DNA of 43,116 nucleotides. Origin: Cylindrodendrum hubeiense (taxonomy: Eukaryota; Ascomycota; Sordariomycetes; Hypocreales; Nectriaceae). Both the position numbers and the translations under genes were made by a program. Location of the stretch: assembly GCA_014621425.1 (NCBI GenBank), contig JAANBB010000353.1, positions 1 through 43,116 on the forward strand. Direction: 5' to 3'. This document shows, in pieces, positions 40,043-43,116 of the stretch; position 1 is the first letter of the stretch, and each line of letters begins with the position of its first letter. The notes beneath the pieces are model-generated. The model was not told the origin of the DNA. It did not search any database and saw only the letters and a list, made by a program, of their open reading frames with translations.

Positions 40043-42459
40043 ATGGCTCCCGCTCGTATCGTCCATGACCCTGTGCTCCGCCGCGAGCCTGCCGCCCCAT
40101 CCCGTCAGTATGAGGGTCGCCATGTACAGGCCGACCTGTGTGTCTGCGGCGGTGGCCTGTCCGGAACCATCGCTGCCATTGCCGCCGCACGCCAGGGCCT
40201 CTCGGTCGTCTTGATCCAGGATCGGCCAGTGCTGGGAGGAAATGCATCCAGCGAAGTCCGCTTGTGGATCCTGGGTGCGACATCGCACATGTTCAACAAC
40301 AATCGATACGCAAGAGAGGGCGGTTTGCTTGATGAGATCCTCCTCGAGAACTTGCATCGCAACCCCGAGGGAAACCCTGTGCTTCTTGATACGGTCCTTC
40401 TCGACAAGGTCCGCAGCGAGTCCAACATTAAGCTGTTTCTCAACACAGCTCTGGTCGCCTGTGACAAGGCTGGCGACCGGATCGACACCGTCAAGGCCTT
40501 CTCATCCCAAACATCTTTGATGTTCACAGTGAAGGCGCCGCAATACATCGACTGCACAGGCGACGGCGCGTTGTCATTCTTGGCCGGGCCCCGTTCCGCG
40601 TGGGCGCAGAACAACGCGACGAATTTGGCGAGAAGTTTGCCCCGTCGTCCGAGTACGGACACCTGCTCGGCCATTCCATCTACTTTTACTCCAAGGATGC
40701 TGGACGGCCAACCAAGTTTGTCGCTCCATCCTACGCCCTCAAGGATGTTGAGTCCGAGATCCCGAGATTCAAGAGCTTCAGCACTAAAGAGATGGGATGC
40801 CGCCTCTGGTGGATCGAGTATGGCGGCCGGTTAGATACTGTGCATGACACCGAGGAAATCAAGTGGGAGCTCTGGAAGGTTGTTTACGGTGTATGGGACT
40901 ATTTTAAGAACTCGGGACATTTTCCAGAAGCCGAAAATCTCACTCTTGAATGGGTTGGGACAATCCCGGGCAAGAGAGAGAGCCGTCGATTCAGTAAGCC
41001 CCCAAATCCATCTAAGCGAGGACAAGACTTACACGATTTTAGTCGGCCCGACCATTATGAAGCAACAAGACATTGTCGAACAACGATTCCACTCTGATGC
41101 CGTATCTTTCGGAGGCTGGTCGCTTGATTTGCATCCTGCCGATGGAGTCTTCTCTGAAGTTGACGGCTGTACCCAGCTCCACTCCAAAGGTATGCCATAC
41201 CCGTCCTCAATACCTTTCACGGTCAAGTTCTAATTTTTACTCTAGGCGTCTACCAGATCCCCTTTTCTTCAATGGTCTGCTCCGAGATCCCAAATTTGAT
41301 GTATGGAGGCCGTACCATCTCTGCGAGTCATGTGGCCTTCGCCTCGACCAGAGTCATGGCAACGTGCGGTGCCAATTCCAATGCCCTTGGCGTTGCTGCA
41401 TCTTTGTGCAAGAAGTTAGGCGTGGATCCTATCCAACTCTTGGCCAAGGACAACATGAAGAACCTCCAGCTCGAGCTCATGAGGTTTGGACAGTTTATTC
41501 CTGGATACAAGCTGAACGACCCCGAAGACCTTGTGCGCCAGGCCATTTCTATTGAAGGCTCATCCACTTTTGAGCTTTCGACGCTCCCAGCCGATGGACC
41601 TGCCAAAGTCTTGGTCCGTAGCTTGGCGCAAATGCTGCCGCTACCCGCGGGACCTGTACCGAAATTCTCCGTGACGGTCCTCGCTGTGGAAGATACCACG
41701 CTTCGAGTCCAGCTCCGCGGCTCGCAAAAGCCCTATAACTATACCCCAGAAGTTATCCTAGCAGAAAAGAAATTTGATCTGGAAGCGGGGGCAAACCAAC
41801 TCTCCATTGAGCTGGACGTCTCAAACCCGCACGCACAATATGCGTTCCTCTGCTTTATGCAGAATGACTTGGTGGCGGTCTCAACTACCCTGAAACGGGT
41901 TTCTGCGCTCATGACAGTCGAACACGAATGCGACCAACACACAGACGAAGATGTTGGGGTTGACATGTTTGAGCGGTGGACGCCGGTTCGCAGACCAATG
42001 GGCCACAACCTTGCGTTGACAATTGAGCCTCCTCTACAAGCCTGGCCCGCTGATAATATTAGAAACGGAGTGCCACGCCCAACAAAACGAACCAACTGCT
42101 GGGTACCGGCTTTCAGTCGAAACGACAGAAAGATGCTTATTATTTCTTGGGGTTCGCCCGTACAACTGAGCAAGGTCGTCGTGCATTTTGATACAGATTA
42201 CGACCACGCTCTGGAATCAGTCCAACGCGGCCATCCAGAGCGAGATATTCCCTTCTGTGTGAATAAGTGGCGGCTTGTCGACCTCTCACAAGAAGGTGCA
42301 GAGAAAGAGCTCTTTATGGAGGATAAAAACTACCTATCGCGGCGTGAGGCGCACATGGAACCGGGCGCTTCGGTCAGCAAGATTGGGGTGGAGATACTGG
42401 AATTGAACGCAGCAGAGAACGTGCTGGGTGGTATCTTTGAGGTTCGCGCATATACATAA
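40043..42459 (+). CDS. FAD-dependent oxidoreductase (PF12831), four exons, apparent frameshift in exon 1
   Basis: Segments 40043-40993, 41043-41189 and 41246-42459; introns 40994-41042 (49 nt) and 41190-41245 (56 nt) splice cleanly. Residues 31-55 (DLCVCGGGLSGTIAAI) are the FAD dinucleotide-binding fold; VLGGNASSEVRLWILGA and DCTGDGALSFLAG are typical of PF12831. Right after FLAG the frame shifts: codons resume as FRVGAEQRDEFGEKFAP one base out of step. One extra G in the run GGGCCCC at 40586-40592 would join the two frames and bring the total to 771 codons, with matching phases at both introns. Downstream, RRFI/GPTIMKQQDIVEQRF and VYQIPFSSMVCSEIPN are family-like, and the C-terminal 200 residues look like a beta-sandwich. 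Either this allele is a recent pseudogene or the assembly lost a base. Substrate unknown. Conservation past the shift favours a very recent or technical cause. Confidence 0.8.
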
Positions 42460-42644
42460 AGGGGGTTAGCGGTACTGTTGAACCATCAGTGGTGAATATA
42501 GCTATCGCAATTTCTAGTATTTCAGTCTAGCTGGACGTAAATTTGCTGTTTCGACACCACAATCTCGACATGCAGGACCCTGGCGACCAACAATAGATAT
42601 TTGTAACGCTGTATTGTAGATTTAGGTTTTTAATATCATCCCAT
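42460..42644. other. Short convergent gap
   Basis: 185 bp between the oxidoreductase stop and the stop of the TPR gene. It probably holds overlapping 3' untranslated regions. Confidence 0.5.
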
Positions 42645-43116
42645 TCATACCAACGGAAAGGCTTCTTGCCATGATTCTAGAGTTGAGATCGAGTCCTGCG
42701 TGCGAGGATGATCTTGGCCAAGGATTTTCTTGCGCTGGTTGACGCAATTCTTCATCATCGCTACCGCATTATCGCACTTGCCTGAACCATACCAAGTATA
42801 TGCTAGGTTCGCCATACTGACTAGTGTTCTAGGGTGTTCTTCACCTAGGACCCTCGAATGGATCTCTAGGACCTTGACCTCTAGCTCTTCTGCCTCTTTC
42901 AATCTTCCTTGATCCTGGTATATTGCTACTAGGTTCCCCATACTGAGTAGTATATTAGGATGCTCTTCATCTAGGACCCTCGAACGGATCTCTAGGACCT
43001 TGACCTCAAGCTCTTCTACCTCTTTCAATCTTTCTTGATCCCGGTATATTACTGCTAGGTTCCCCATACTAAGTAGTGTATCAGGATGCTCTTCACCCAG
43101 CACTCTCAAACGGATC
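42645..43116 (-). CDS. TPR (kinesin-light-chain-type) C-terminus of a probable NLR, partial
   Basis: Open from the right edge to TGA at 42645-42647, 156 codons. It consists of 42-residue repeats: LRVLGEEHPDTLLSMGNLAV, SRVLDEEHPNILLSMGNLVA, SRVLGEEHPRTLVSMANLAY, then KKILGQDHPRTQDSISTLES. This is the TPR_12/Kinesin-light-chain repeat found at the C-terminus of fungal NB-ARC-TPR and Patatin-NB-ARC-TPR proteins; the pattern GEEHP.TL.SM.NLA is diagnostic. The upstream part (NB-ARC and N-terminal effector) lies beyond the edge. The end WQEAFPLV is a usual finish. Adjacent repeats are nearly identical at DNA level, a sign of concerted evolution seen in high-identity NLR repeats. Confidence 0.85.
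   Translation of the reverse strand, partial: IRLRVLGEEHPDTLLSMGNLAVIYRDQERLKEVEELEVKVLEIRSRVLDEEHPNILLSMGNLVAIYQDQGRLKEAEELEVKVLEIHSRVLGEEHPRTLVSMANLAYTWYGSGKCDNAVAMMKNCVNQRKKILGQDHPRTQDSISTLESWQEAFPLV
42845..43110 (-). repeat. 126-bp in-frame tandem repeats in the TPR gene
   Basis: The sequence around 42845 (CTAGGACCCTCGAATGGATC) recurs 126 bp later at 42971 with a single T-to-C difference over that stretch, and the partial copies on both sides follow the same period. The unit equals 42 codons, one TPR. Near-identity at silent sites indicates recent duplication or gene conversion. Confidence 0.85.

Overview
This window reads as nuclear DNA of a filamentous ascomycete (Pezizomycotina). The grounds are genes split by short introns (mostly 43 to 92 nt) with GTRNGT-type donors and CTAAC/CTGAC-type branch sites, two Zn(II)2Cys6 regulators, a PHO-4-type phosphate permease, an AA11-type lytic polysaccharide monooxygenase and fungal NLR-like proteins. 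Eurotiales (Aspergillus/Penicillium) is an inference from the gene repertoire, not something proven here. No tRNA, rRNA or CRISPR array was found.

Layout. 1-369: N-terminal part of a D-2-hydroxyacid dehydrogenase (minus, cut by the window edge). 1536-3762: four-exon gene with a fungal STAND-type N-terminal domain and a much reduced ankyrin region. 4403-6435: four-exon PHO-4-like sodium/phosphate symporter (minus). 8963-10230: secreted right-handed beta-helix protein (minus). 10231-14260: four kilobases with no supported gene. 14261-15910: F-box protein. 16632-17918: secreted AA11 monooxygenase with a C-terminal X278-like module. 18282-18845: small conserved fungal protein (minus). 19689-21379: Zn2Cys6 regulator, tail to tail with 21503-22954, a DszC/SfnB-like flavin monooxygenase (minus). 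This is divergent, across 2.9 kb, from 25825-27357, a DszA/NtaA/SnaA-like flavin monooxygenase. The two enzymes look like a fungal organosulfur (or related) oxidation pair.

From about 27.4 to 35.7 kb the sequence is visibly richer in A and T and has accessory character. It holds a four-exon DUF6594 membrane protein, an ankyrin-repeat relic, a 1300-residue NLR (alpha/beta-hydrolase, NB-ARC, helical tail, acidic C-terminus) and a palindromic MITE-like foldback element just upstream of that NLR. A second NLR-type TPR gene enters at the right edge (42645-43116).

From 35668 to 42459 lie a siderophore-esterase-like hydrolase with an exact ATCWGATAA (SreA-type) site upstream, a second Zn2Cys6 regulator, and a divergently transcribed FAD-dependent oxidoreductase. 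The oxidoreductase carries an apparent one-base deletion in a GGGCCCC run. Exon boundaries were worked out by hand from splice signals and reading-frame phase. For genes with several exons, start and end span the whole gene and the exons are listed in the evidence.
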